Position numbers and translations under genes: made by a program
Part shown: piece after piece, positions 1-8,797 of the stretch
Layout of the letters: each line of letters begins with the position of its first letter
Position numbering within the stretch: the first letter of the stretch is position 1
The notes under the pieces: generated by a model
Databases searched by the model: none
Told to the model about the DNA's origin: nothing
Seen by the model: only the letters and a program-made list of their open reading frames with translations
From: CAVQEG01 sp963711465
GTDB taxonomy: Bacteria > Bacteroidota > Ignavibacteria > OLB7
Direction of reading: 5' to 3'
NCBI GenBank assembly: GCA_963711465.1
Contig: CAVQEG010000001.1
Location: forward strand, 372,001 to 436,000
DNA length: 64,000 nt

Positions 1-227
1 AGCACGCGCGATTCGGAACCGAATCGACGGCGCAGCGCCTCGCCCGCGCGTTCATCGCAGACGACGACACCGTCGGGCCTGAATTCCTCCATTTGCCGGG
101 CAAGCAGTTCGACGTTGCGATTGGTCGACATCCAGGCGACGCGAAACCGATCGGGATGTTCCCGCACGACGTCGAGCGTCTGCGTGCCGATCGATCCGGT
201 GGAGCCGAGAATCGCAAGCTGCTGCAT
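1..227 (-). CDS. dxr: 1-deoxy-D-xylulose 5-phosphate reductoisomerase, N-terminal fragment
   Basis: Only the first 75 codons lie in the window; the gene continues beyond position 1. Translated from the ATG at 227, the protein opens with MQQLAILGSTGSIGTQTLD, the NADPH-binding glycine-rich signature of DXR, followed by VVREHPDRF and a region typical of the Rossmann fold. DXR converts DXP to MEP in the cytosolic non-mevalonate isoprenoid pathway. The start lies 58 bases downstream of the RNase E/G stop on the same strand, so the two may be co-transcribed. The active-site half is not visible here. Confidence 0.93.
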   Translation of the reverse strand, partial: MQQLAILGSTGSIGTQTLDVVREHPDRFRVAWMSTNRNVELLARQMEEFRPDGVVVCDERAGEALRRRFGSESRV

Positions 228-285
228 GGTGCCGTTGGTTGATCCGCCGCCGGAGGACCGTCGTCGAACGCGGTCGGCCCGTGGC

Positions 286-2871
286 TCAGTCGAGGTATTT
301 GTCGGTCACGTCGATGCCACCACGGGCGGTGAAGAATCGGAAGTCGTGGAATGCCAGGGTGTTGTCGGGCACCACCTTGATCCGCACGAAGTACTTGAGC
401 ATCAGCCGCGTCAGACGGCTCATGTCGCCGCCGTCGGTCAGGTACTCGATGATCGTCGGGTGAGCGCTCAGCGTCAGACGGAATTCACGCGCCTCTTCCT
501 TGAACCGCTGCAGCCACCGCTCGATGCGGCGTGTGACCGTGCTGCGCGACTGCACTAGTCCCGAGCCCTCGCAGGTGGGGCACTGCTCGGAGAGCGTATG
601 GAGAATCTGCTGGCGGATTCGCTGGCGGGTCATCTGCACCAGTCCGAACTGGGTCATTGGCAGCACGACGGACTTGGCACGGTCGCGACGCATCTCGCGT
701 TTGATCTCGTCGTGGACCTTCTTGCGATTGCGCTCGTCGTAGAGGTCGATGAAGTCGACCACGATCAGTCCGCCGATGTCGCGCAGCCGAAGCTGGCGCG
801 CGATCTCACGGGCCGACTCCATGTTCGTCCGCAGCGAATTGATTTCCTGCTCCTTGCTGTCGGCGTAGCGCCCCGAGTTGACGTCGATCACCATCATCGC
901 CTCGGTCTGCTCGAGGATGATGTAGCCGCCGGAGGGCAGCCAGACGCGCGGCTCGTAAATGCGCTCGATCTCCTTTTCGATGCCGGTCTCGTCGAAGATC
1001 GGCTTGTCGCCCGAGTAGAGTTCGACCTTGTCGGCAAGCTGAGGCGCCGCCCATTCCACGTACTCGTGGATGTCCTTATAGAGTCGGTGGTTGTCGATCA
1101 CCACACGGTTGATGTCCGGGGTGAACATGTCGCGCATCACGGTATTGGCGACCGACTGGTCACGATACAGCAACGTCGGCTTCTCCGCCTCCTTGAGCTT
1201 CACCTCGATCGACCGCCACTGGTTGATCAGGTTGACGAGATCCTGACGGATCACGTCGCTGTCCTTGTTCTCGGCGTTGGTTCGGATGATGCAGCCGTGG
1301 CCTTCGGGCAGCAGACTCTGAGCGATGCGGCGCAGGCGGCGGCGCTCCTTCATGTGCTGCACCTTGCGGGAGACGCCGATCGACGGATCCAGCGGCAGCA
1401 GTACGAGGAAGCGGCCGGGGAGCGAGACCTTCGTCGAGACGCGCACGCCCTTGGAGGAGTAGGATTCGCGGGTGACCTGGACAATCACGTCCTGTCCGCG
1501 CTCCAGCGCGATGGTCACTTCGCCGCTGCGTTTGGTCTGGAACGTCGGGAGTTTCGCGTCCATGGTGTCGCCGCCCTTCGGAGGCGACTCGCCGTCTCCG
1601 GAGCGGCCGGAACCGCCACGGTTTCGCCCCCGACCTCCGCGGCGCGAACTGCGCTTGCGCGCAGCGCCGGTTGGCTTCGCATCGCCGTCGGAAGGCGCCT
1701 TCGGCTCTCCGCCGGCGTTCGACTTCGATTCATCTGACGCCCTGGATTCACGTGCGGATTCCCGCTCGCCGGAATCGGACGTCGACGTCCGGTTACTCTG
1801 ACCCTCTTCGTTGGCACCGGAGCCGGCTCCGGTGGGTCGCGATCCCTTGCGTGCGCCACGGCGTCCGCCGCGGCCGCGTCGAGGACGCTCTTCCGATTCG
1901 GTCTGCGGAGCGGCATCCGGCTCGGAGGCGGCATCCGGCTCGGTCGCCCGCTCCTGCGGCAATGAACGCGCGTTGCGCGGCTGGTTGCGAGGTGATGGTT
2001 TCGAGCCACCCTTCGTGCTTCGATCCTTCGACGGGCGCTCGTGTGCCGAGCGGTCGTTCGTGGTTCGATCGTTCGACGAGCGGTCCTCGCTCGCCTCAGC
2101 CGCGGACTCGGTGTGCGCGGCGTCGGCTTCCCCTGCGGAATCCGCCTCTCCGCCGCGACCGCGACGGCCACGTCCTCTGCGGCCACGACGCCGCCGACGC
2201 TTTCGCTCCGCCTCTTCGGCACTATCGCCACCGGAGGCATCGGACGTCGGATGGTCGGTCTCGGTCGGCTGTTCAGTGGCTTCGTCGTCGTGGGGCTGCG
2301 ACGCGGGTACGTCCCGATGCTGATCCTCAGCGTTCTTGCGACCACCTCGGGAACCTCTCTTGCCGCGTCGCCGGCTCTTCTGGCGCGACTCCGACTCGTG
2401 ATCCTCGGGAGCCGCCACGCCTTGGCTCGACGATTCGGTTTCCTCGGACTGCGATGGTTCGTCCCTGGGTGTCGGCGACGATGAACGGGAGGGCTTCCTT
2501 TTCGCGGCGGACCTTCCGGAGGATCCGGATCGCGTAGCGGGAGATCGATCGGCGCCGTTGCCGGCGGGGAGTTCCGCGGGAAGCGGCGTTTCCTCGGCAT
2601 CATCGGAATCGATCTCCTCGAGGAACTCCTTGAATTCGTCGAGCTTCGTTCCGACGTCGCTGAAGTGAAGGAAGGCGTGCTGGCTTTCGCCGATGTCGAT
2701 GAAGGCGGCGTTCATACCCTGGACGACCCGCTGCACTTTGCCCAGGTAGATTGAACCGATACGGGACTGCTTGTCCTGGACTTCGAGGAATATCTCGGCC
2801 AGGCGCCCGTCCTCGGTCAGCGCGACGCGCATTTCATTCGACGTCGCGTTGATGATGATTTCTTTCTTCAT
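286..2871 (-). CDS. rng: Ribonuclease E/G family endoribonuclease with large disordered insertion
   Basis: 861-residue RNase E/G family enzyme for rRNA maturation and mRNA turnover. The N-terminus begins an S1 domain (GSIYLGKVQRVVQGMNAAFIDIG). The S1 domain is then interrupted at about residues 80-436 by low-complexity Ser/Glu/Arg sequence with RRGRRG-type runs, and resumes near residue 441. The catalytic DNase I-like domain is intact: Asp663 in VIDVNSGR and Asp706 in VVDFID are spaced exactly as E. coli D303 and D346. The zinc-link CPTC is at 764-767. Bacteroidota RNase G homologs have an extra stretch at this S1 loop, but about 350 residues is far more than I know of. The gene lies downstream of the SRP RNA gene on the same strand and its leader carries competing hairpins. 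Confidence 0.93.
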   Translation of the reverse strand: MKKEIIINATSNEMRVALTEDGRLAEIFLEVQDKQSRIGSIYLGKVQRVVQGMNAAFIDIGESQHAFLHFSDVGTKLDEFKEFLEEIDSDDAEETPLPAELPAGNGADRSPATRSGSSGRSAAKRKPSRSSSPTPRDEPSQSEETESSSQGVAAPEDHESESRQKSRRRGKRGSRGGRKNAEDQHRDVPASQPHDDEATEQPTETDHPTSDASGGDSAEEAERKRRRRRGRRGRGRRGRGGEADSAGEADAAHTESAAEASEDRSSNDRTTNDRSAHERPSKDRSTKGGSKPSPRNQPRNARSLPQERATEPDAASEPDAAPQTESEERPRRGRGGRRGARKGSRPTGAGSGANEEGQSNRTSTSDSGERESARESRASDESKSNAGGEPKAPSDGDAKPTGAARKRSSRRGGRGRNRGGSGRSGDGESPPKGGDTMDAKLPTFQTKRSGEVTIALERGQDVIVQVTRESYSSKGVRVSTKVSLPGRFLVLLPLDPSIGVSRKVQHMKERRRLRRIAQSLLPEGHGCIIRTNAENKDSDVIRQDLVNLINQWRSIEVKLKEAEKPTLLYRDQSVANTVMRDMFTPDINRVVIDNHRLYKDIHEYVEWAAPQLADKVELYSGDKPIFDETGIEKEIERIYEPRVWLPSGGYIILEQTEAMMVIDVNSGRYADSKEQEINSLRTNMESAREIARQLRLRDIGGLIVVDFIDLYDERNRKKVHDEIKREMRRDRAKSVVLPMTQFGLVQMTRQRIRQQILHTLSEQCPTCEGSGLVQSRSTVTRRIERWLQRFKEEAREFRLTLSAHPTIIEYLTDGGDMSRLTRLMLKYFVRIKVVPDNTLAFHDFRFFTARGGIDVTDKYLD

Positions 2872-2875
2872 ACGT

Positions 2876-2906
2876 GGGTTCTAACCCAGACAATAGAGTA
2901 GAACCC
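2876..2906 (-). promoter_or_regulatory. Inverted repeats in the leader of the RNase E/G gene
   Basis: Four bases upstream of the start codon lies an inverted repeat with perfect 8-base arms (GGGTTCTA and TAGAACCC) and a 15-base spacer. It overlaps an alternative 14-base hairpin, TGGGTT-AG-AACCCA. Both use the same AACCC strand, so only one can form at a time in RNA. RNase E autoregulates through its 5' leader in E. coli; a similar role here is inference. The arms could equally be a DNA operator, because they flank a TATTG that resembles a -7 element. Confidence 0.4.
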
Positions 2907-3295
2907 GCACAGATGGGGAAGAGAGGCGAGGGTAGGGGTACACGGGCGTTGCAGGACGGCGTCGCGCCATGAGAGCGCGCAAGCACCGGCGGCCTTCCGT
3001 CGCGCGTCCGACAGCCGGGGCAGTCCCCTGCGTCGGTGAACGCATGATGTCCGCGGCGACCTCTGCTGCGGACACTCGACAGGCGGAATGGACCATCCCC
3101 GGCGGCTTCCGCGCCGGGCGTGACGTGGGGAGAGAACGAAGAGCGGGTCTGGGGCTGACGTCACGCGGCCGGTGGGCTCCCGACGCCGGAGGGCTTCAGG
3201 CGGCAGGGCGGGCACTGGGATGGCTCCTTCAACGGCGAGCCGTGGTTCGACACTTTCTGTCCCTCACCACCTGTGCGGTCAGGTGAAGGGTATAC
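2907..3295. other. Gap with no convincing gene
   Basis: The stretch between the RNase E/G leader and the SRP RNA is GC-rich and open in several frames, but none of the predicted peptides looks like a protein. A 7-base-arm hairpin (TGTCCGC at 3048, GCGGACA at 3068) is the only structure I noticed. It may simply be the untranslated region upstream of the RNase E/G promoter. Confidence 0.5.
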
Positions 3296-3304
3296 AAATA
3301 AAAA

Positions 3305-3407
3305 TGAGGTCAAGCTGATCTGTGTCGCACCGCGTAAATACCGACCGCTGCTTCCTTCCGGACCTGACGGGGTTGAGTACTACACGGTCGCACAGGACTT
3401 GACCTCA
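3305..3407 (-). ncRNA. ffs: Signal recognition particle 4.5S RNA (small bacterial type)
   Basis: The minus strand contains GTCAGGTCCGGAAGGAAGCA, the near-invariant SRP RNA domain IV motif with the GGAA tetraloop and the Ffh-binding internal loops. The ends pair perfectly (TGAGGTCAAG with CTTGACCTCA), giving a single hairpin of about 103 nt, the normal size of the 4.5S RNA without an Alu domain. The closing helix is followed on the minus strand by a T-rich run (positions 3296-3304), so it also acts as terminator. The RNA assembles with Ffh to target membrane and exported proteins co-translationally. Confidence 0.95.
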
Positions 3408-3419
3408 AAAACTTTCTCG

Positions 3420-3463
3420 ATTATAGACCGACAAATATACGCGCCGACGTCGCCGTCGCCAAA
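3420..3463 (-). promoter_or_regulatory. Promoter of the SRP RNA gene
   Basis: On the minus strand, TTTG (3460-3463) is followed after exactly 20 bases by TATATTTG (3432-3439). This is the -33/-7 pattern established for the primary sigma factor of Bacteroidota. A TATAAT hexamer (3420-3425) lies just downstream and could act as an alternative -10. Either would start transcription shortly before the SRP RNA 5' end at 3407. Confidence 0.7.
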
Positions 3464-3496
3464 CGAATTCACGTAAGTGTCTGTGCGTACGCCCCA

Positions 3497-6124
3497 CTAC
3501 AACCCACTTCTCTGTTCGTACTTGATCGCGCTCAGCTCCGGCGCCTTCAGCCCGATGCTGAATCGGAACGCCTGCGTCGGGCCCAGCGGACTCCAGTCGA
3601 ACTTCATCTCCCAGCAGTGGAGATCCTTCACGAATGAAATAGTCGGAATCTGCAGGTCCCCGTTGAGCACGTCGAAGGTGAGCGATGCGGTCACGTTCGT
3701 CGTCGGCGTGAGCTTCAGCGACAGGTCGGTGCGGACGTCGAACTGTTCGTCGTACCGACTCTGATCGATGGGGTTCGGTACGGCCCGACGCGTCAGGTAA
3801 TACGTTGCGCCGAAGGTCATCGACCACGGCACCCGATAGCCATCCTGACCGCGTACCATCGTTCCATGGAATTCCTCAGGATCGAACGGAACGTGGCCCA
3901 GGACGAACCGTCCCCGCGTCGGACTCAGCGTGTCGGTCTGCTCCGGCACGCCGAGCGCTCCGGCGGTGAGACCCTGGTCGCTGAGTGTGGCGGAGAACGT
4001 GAGGTTGGCGTTGCTCACGAACGGATGGAATTCATCGATCTGCACCGCCCGTGTCTCGCTGATCTGCACGCTCCGATACCATTGCACCCCCGCACGACCC
4101 GTCAGCGTGAACCAGCCCACCGGCGCGCTCAGGCCGATTGTCAGCGGACTCCACGCCAGCGAGTCGGCTGCCGCATTGTACCCTGTCGACAGGTTGATCG
4201 ACCCCCACGTGACCGTTCGGTCCCCACCCGTGTCGCTCTGCCGGATCTTGGCGTCGAATGTATTGGCAATCGACAGCGACACCGACTCTGCGAGCGTCCT
4301 CGACGGCGTGATGCCGAGACCGGCGTCTCGCGCGAACACGTAGTACTGGCTGACACGCTGCAGGTCGCGATCGTAGGTGTTGGAGTAGTAGCGGGGAAAG
4401 TCCGGGTTGTACGTGAACGACACCGAGGGCGTGATGGTGTGCCGGATCGCGTCGACGCCGAAGATGCCGCCCGGTCTGATCAGCCCGTAGAGTCGGGTCT
4501 GCACACGCACGCCGGCCGACCACGCGAAGACGGGGTAGATACCATTGACGAAGCCCGTATCGCCCGAGGGTCGGATGAACATGCGGCGATTGAACACTGC
4601 GATCGACGGGTTGAACGAGGGACTGACGGAGATCTTCCCGAAGTCCGGATTCCATGACAGGTACGGGCTGATGGTCATCCCGCGCTGCCAGTCGGTCTCC
4701 GGTTCGACGCCCGCGACCGTATCGATACCGCGCGTGTACACCGCCGCCAGACTCGTCTGCGCGCCAAAGGAGAGGGCACCGAGGACTCCGGCGTCGTGAT
4801 TGGTGGAGCCGAGCAGCGGCACCTGGTTGATCCGCAGCGAGAGCGACGGGATCGTCTGTGACATCGCGCCGGTGACGATGTCCTGATTTCCACGGTAGCC
4901 CAGTGAGAGCGAACCGAAGTCCCACGAGGTCGAGTACGACAGGTCCGAGGTGATCGTTCGCGTGGTCACGTCCTCGAAGGTGGTACCGAGATCGGCACGG
5001 CTCGTCGTCCGGCGGATCGGATCGGTGCCGGTGGCGAAGCGGACGTTGCCGCCGAGGCGGCTCGAGGTCCCCAGCTGCTGTTGGTGCGCGTAGTCGAACG
5101 TCCAGTTCGTGTTCAGCGGGTCGTCCGGATCGTTGCGTGTCTGACTGTACTTCACCGTCAGATCGGCCTGATCGATGACGTGGCGCAGGCGGAATCGGAC
5201 CGTGGGTGAGATCTCGTAGCCTCCCTTGCTGTAGAGGTTGGCGGTCACCTTCGCGTCGATGTAATCGTTGCCGGCCCAGTAGTAGCCAAGCCCGATGATG
5301 GAGAATCCCCGCGTTGGGCTGCGCTCCCACGTCGGCACGATCAGACCGGACGCCTTCGCCTGGCGGTTGAGATCGAAATACAGGCCGACGGGGATCTTCG
5401 CAATCGGAACCCCCTCGATGGCGAGCGTGGGTTCGTCGAGGTAGATCTTGTCGTTGAGATCGGCGCGCATCCGATCGGCGTGGAAGTAGTAGTGCGGTTG
5501 GGGTTCGTCGCACGTGGTGAAGTACCCGTCCTGGATGAAGACCGTCTTCTGCGCCACGCGCTTGATCTTCTCACCGTAGTAGTAGCCGTCGCCGAACGCG
5601 GTCTGAACCGCTTCGGAGCGTCCGACGCCGGTCTTGAAGTCGTAGGAGATGCGTCTGGCAGTGACCTTCTGTGCGCCGTCGGTAAAGACCGCGGGCCCGA
5701 TTTCCTCCCGAGTCGTCGAATCGAATTGCGCCATCGCAACGACCGTCGAGGCCTTCAGGTCGATGACGATCAGTTCGGCCGTCAGCGTCTTCCCTCCGAA
5801 TCTCACCGACGCGTCGCCGTAAAGGGTCACGGTGCGTTCGATCTGATCGGCGACGATGCTGTCGCGTGCCGAATAGACGATCACCGTATCGACGCCCGAG
5901 GGGTTGACGATCACGCGGCGGCCGGTCCGACGACCCGTGATTGCCGCGCCCGACGTGTCGCTGCTGAGCGAGTCGGACCGGAGCGTATCCGGATGCAGCG
6001 TGTCGGCCGATGGTGTGGGTACGCGGGTGGTATCGGGCTGTGCGCGCACCGGCGCGGCGACGACGCCGAGGGCGGCGAGCATCAACAGAAGGCAGCAGAG
6101 CAGGCGACGGTACCACTGGTGCAT
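3497..6124 (-). CDS. lptD: LPS assembly outer-membrane protein LptD
   Basis: 875-residue outer-membrane protein. It has an N-terminal signal peptide (hydrophobic LLCCLLLMLAALGVVAA, cleavage near AQP), a Thr/Ser/Asp-rich linker, an OstA/LptA-like beta-jellyroll at about residues 75-200 (IERTVTLYGDASVRFGGKTL), and a long C-terminal part of alternating aromatic strands typical of the LptD barrel. LptD with LptE inserts lipopolysaccharide into the outer leaflet. The length matches Bacteroidota LptD. It is the last gene of an apparent operon with the TPR and DUF4292 lipoproteins (gaps of 56 and 39 bases). Bacteroidota LptD is divergent, so assignment rests on overall architecture. Confidence 0.85.
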   Translation of the reverse strand: MHQWYRRLLCCLLLMLAALGVVAAPVRAQPDTTRVPTPSADTLHPDTLRSDSLSSDTSGAAITGRRTGRRVIVNPSGVDTVIVYSARDSIVADQIERTVTLYGDASVRFGGKTLTAELIVIDLKASTVVAMAQFDSTTREEIGPAVFTDGAQKVTARRISYDFKTGVGRSEAVQTAFGDGYYYGEKIKRVAQKTVFIQDGYFTTCDEPQPHYYFHADRMRADLNDKIYLDEPTLAIEGVPIAKIPVGLYFDLNRQAKASGLIVPTWERSPTRGFSIIGLGYYWAGNDYIDAKVTANLYSKGGYEISPTVRFRLRHVIDQADLTVKYSQTRNDPDDPLNTNWTFDYAHQQQLGTSSRLGGNVRFATGTDPIRRTTSRADLGTTFEDVTTRTITSDLSYSTSWDFGSLSLGYRGNQDIVTGAMSQTIPSLSLRINQVPLLGSTNHDAGVLGALSFGAQTSLAAVYTRGIDTVAGVEPETDWQRGMTISPYLSWNPDFGKISVSPSFNPSIAVFNRRMFIRPSGDTGFVNGIYPVFAWSAGVRVQTRLYGLIRPGGIFGVDAIRHTITPSVSFTYNPDFPRYYSNTYDRDLQRVSQYYVFARDAGLGITPSRTLAESVSLSIANTFDAKIRQSDTGGDRTVTWGSINLSTGYNAAADSLAWSPLTIGLSAPVGWFTLTGRAGVQWYRSVQISETRAVQIDEFHPFVSNANLTFSATLSDQGLTAGALGVPEQTDTLSPTRGRFVLGHVPFDPEEFHGTMVRGQDGYRVPWSMTFGATYYLTRRAVPNPIDQSRYDEQFDVRTDLSLKLTPTTNVTASLTFDVLNGDLQIPTISFVKDLHCWEMKFDWSPLGPTQAFRFSIGLKAPELSAIKYEQRSGL

Positions 6125-6163
6125 GCGCAGACGGAATTCCGGGAGGAGCGTTCGCGGGATGCG

Positions 6164-6946
6164 TCAGATGTGACGTCGTTCGACGCCGGCCGGGACGTCG
6201 AGCGCAAACGACTTCGAGGTGTCGATGGTTGTGTCGACCTTGTCGACCGATATCCAGAGCGTCTGCGCGGCGTCGTCGATGTTCACGACGGCGCTGTGCG
6301 GGAACATCCGCTCGCCGGCCATGCGGAAGTTCGCGTATTCGATCGACAGCTCCTGCACGGTGTCGGCGCCGGAGATCCGCATCCGGACGAACCGCACGAC
6401 GCTCTTCCGTGCCGGATCGATGGTGAACGTCTCGGTCCGGCCGCCCTTGTCGACCATGTAGCGCAGACCGTCGTCGGACGACTCGGTACGGTACTCGCCG
6501 CGCTCGGGTACCGAGGGAAGCTCACCCCGGAAGAGCGCCACGAGTTCGTCATACCCGACGTTGACCATCATCACCTTCCGAAACGTATCGTGATCCGGCG
6601 TGCCTTCGAAGACGGTGTTGTCCTGAGGACTGAAGAATTCAAACGTCTGAGGCGTCGCGCTCATCGCGCCGACGGGCATCCCGAACGGTCCGGTCAGAAT
6701 CGTCTTCACCGAGTCATGGGCGCGAACGTAGGCGTCGAACCAGATCTTGGTCGGGACACCGCTGGCGGTGAGCGTCCCATTGATGGTCAGCATCGGTGTG
6801 GTCGCGTAACCGGCGGTGACCTCGTGCAGCAGTGCATCTGCCTGGTCGTCGTCGAGCGTCGTGCGGGACGCGCCGGCGCAGCCCGCGATCGTGACGACGA
6901 GGGGAACGGCGAAGAGCAGGAGACAGCGGGACGGGAAGGAATTCAT
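6164..6946 (-). CDS. DUF4292-family lipoprotein
   Basis: 260-residue protein. The N-terminus MNSFPSRCLLLFAVPLVVTIAGCAG is a lipoprotein signal with a lipobox ending at Cys. The mature part resembles the DUF4292 family of Bacteroidota, which has a LolA/LppX-like beta-fold (strands such as MLTINGTLTASGVPTKIWFDAYV and the F-x-GxLP segment FRGELPSVPE). Such folds bind lipids or lipoproteins, but no activity has been established for this family as far as I know. In Bacteroidota the gene commonly follows a TPR gene, as it does here. The ATG at 6946 was preferred over longer in-frame extensions because it gives the signal peptide. Confidence 0.75.
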   Translation of the reverse strand: MNSFPSRCLLLFAVPLVVTIAGCAGASRTTLDDDQADALLHEVTAGYATTPMLTINGTLTASGVPTKIWFDAYVRAHDSVKTILTGPFGMPVGAMSATPQTFEFFSPQDNTVFEGTPDHDTFRKVMMVNVGYDELVALFRGELPSVPERGEYRTESSDDGLRYMVDKGGRTETFTIDPARKSVVRFVRMRISGADTVQELSIEYANFRMAGERMFPHSAVVNIDDAAQTLWISVDKVDTTIDTSKSFALDVPAGVERRHI

Positions 6947-7002
6947 TCGTGGGCGCCTGGGCGAACGATGGATGGGATTGCAGCGGAGCGTCGCGATGAC
7001 CA

Positions 7003-8766
7003 CTACCGTTGCGGGTCGTCGAGACGCTCGAGCTTGTGACGAATCGACGGAGCGTTCGGTTGCATCTGCAGCGCGCGCCGGTAGGCATCGCCGGCGGAAT
7101 CGGGATTGCCGTCGGCGGCAAGCGCGTCGCCGTAATGTTCCAGAAGCTCGGCACTCGCTCCGCCGGCAGCAGCGGCGCGTCCAATGTACTGCACCGCCTT
7201 GGCGTAATCGCGGGATTGGAAACAGATCCACCCGATCGTATGGAGGTAGTCCGGGTTCTCCGGTTCCTTCGACAGCGCAAGCTCGACCATACCGCGGGCT
7301 TCGTCGAGTCTGACTCCGCGACGGGCGAGTGAGTAAGCCCATGCGTTCATGAAGTCGGGATTTTCCGGATCGGCCGTGAGCGCGCGACGAAAGGCGTCGT
7401 CGCTGACGGCGAAGCGTCCCCGTCTGTCGGCCACCCGGGCCAGCTCGCACCACGCATCGGGTTCGCCGGGATCGATGCGCGTCGCCAGACGAAGCTGGTT
7501 CTCTGCGATGTCGAGTCGACCGACCGCTTCATGGGCGCGACCGAGCAGCAGGGGAACGCGCACCTCGCTGTCGAGAAGCCGTGCCGACGGAGACAGCCAT
7601 CGGACCAGGCGCCGTGCCTGACCGTCGGCGAGATACCGTTCGGCTACCCTGATCCATTCGTATGGATCGGACCGATCGTCAGCGAAGGCCCGCGCAATCA
7701 GCGTGTCGCCGGACGTGTCGCCTGCGAGGTAGAGCAGCCATCCACGACGCAGGTCCAGTTCCCATGAATCTTCGACCGGCGGGACCGAACGGGCCAGATG
7801 AACGGCGTAGGCGCGAAGTTCTCGCGGTGGGTCGTACGATCCGTCGAGTCGTTCGGCGACACTTCCGAGGTAGTGGTCATAGAATGCGGTGGCTGCCGAG
7901 TCGTCGTTGAGTGCTTCAGGCATGTCGTCGTACAGCCTTTCGGCATCGTCGTAGCGTCCGGCCGACACGAGCGAGGAGAGGAGCGTGGAATACAGGGTCG
8001 GGTTACCATCGCCGATAGCCGTGATCCGGTGGGTGATGCCGATCGCATCGTCGAGATTTCCCACCCGGACGTACAGACTCGTCAGATCGTAGAGCAGCTG
8101 CGGATCGTCCCCGACGGCGCGAAGGACCGTTTCGTACTCCGCTATGGCCTTCCATGGATCGGTGCGGTGACAGGAGAACGCGAGCATGTAGTGGGCCTGA
8201 ATGTCATCGGGATCCATCGCGAGGATGCGAGCGTACTGTTCGGCCGCTTCGGGGTAGCGACCGAACTCGATGAGCACGTCGCCAAGGAGCGATCGGGCAT
8301 CGACGCTGCCGGGCGCCAGGTCGACCGCGGCGCGAGCGTGACGAAGCGCGCTGTCGCCCTGCTCGAGGTAATCGAAGCAGCGAGCCATCGCGTAGTGCAC
8401 CGCGCTGCTGGCCGTATCGAAGCGCAGGGCGCGTCGATATTCGTCGATGGCGGACTCGTACTGCTGCTGCATCTGCAGGAGCGAACCCTCGGTGAAGAAC
8501 CGTTCGGTGAGGCGGTGTCGAAGTTCTGCCAGCTGTTCGCGCTGCGTCGCTTCGGTCGGGATCGGATCCTCGGCGGCATCGACCGATCGGCCTATCCCAC
8601 CTGCCGTGCCGCATGCTCCGAGCGCGAATGCGAGCAGCACCACGACGGCGACGAGCCAGGGAAGGGCGTACGTGGGTCGCTCGAGGACTGTTCCACGACC
8701 CACCCGACCGTGTGCGTCGGGAGATTGTGGGTGGATGGTTAAGTTGACGGTCTTTCGAATTTTCAT
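7003..8766 (-). CDS. Tetratricopeptide-repeat lipoprotein
   Basis: About 587 residues. After an N-terminal segment, the hydrophobic stretch LPWLVAVVVLLAFALGACG ends in a lipobox Cys, so the protein is probably membrane-anchored in the periplasm. The rest is made of TPR helices (for example EYRRALRFDTASSAVHYAMA, EQYARILAMDPDDIQAHYM and the C-terminal AYRRALQMQPNAPSIRHKL). The ATG at 8766 leaves only 31 bases to the divergent prfA start; a GTG at 8703 would give a more usual signal peptide. It leads the operon with DUF4292 and lptD, suggesting a scaffold role in envelope assembly (inference). Confidence 0.8.
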   Translation of the reverse strand: MKIRKTVNLTIHPQSPDAHGRVGRGTVLERPTYALPWLVAVVVLLAFALGACGTAGGIGRSVDAAEDPIPTEATQREQLAELRHRLTERFFTEGSLLQMQQQYESAIDEYRRALRFDTASSAVHYAMARCFDYLEQGDSALRHARAAVDLAPGSVDARSLLGDVLIEFGRYPEAAEQYARILAMDPDDIQAHYMLAFSCHRTDPWKAIAEYETVLRAVGDDPQLLYDLTSLYVRVGNLDDAIGITHRITAIGDGNPTLYSTLLSSLVSAGRYDDAERLYDDMPEALNDDSAATAFYDHYLGSVAERLDGSYDPPRELRAYAVHLARSVPPVEDSWELDLRRGWLLYLAGDTSGDTLIARAFADDRSDPYEWIRVAERYLADGQARRLVRWLSPSARLLDSEVRVPLLLGRAHEAVGRLDIAENQLRLATRIDPGEPDAWCELARVADRRGRFAVSDDAFRRALTADPENPDFMNAWAYSLARRGVRLDEARGMVELALSKEPENPDYLHTIGWICFQSRDYAKAVQYIGRAAAAGGASAELLEHYGDALAADGNPDSAGDAYRRALQMQPNAPSIRHKLERLDDPQR

Positions 8767-8797
8767 ACCTGGCAGGCGTTGCAGGCGGAACATACAA

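Noticed and set aside
598..1737. 379-codon open frame opposite RNase E/G
   Set aside because: Antisense to the conserved catalytic domain.
5480..7039. 519-codon open frame opposite lptD and the DUF4292 gene
   Set aside because: Covers two recognised genes on the other strand and encodes no recognisable protein.
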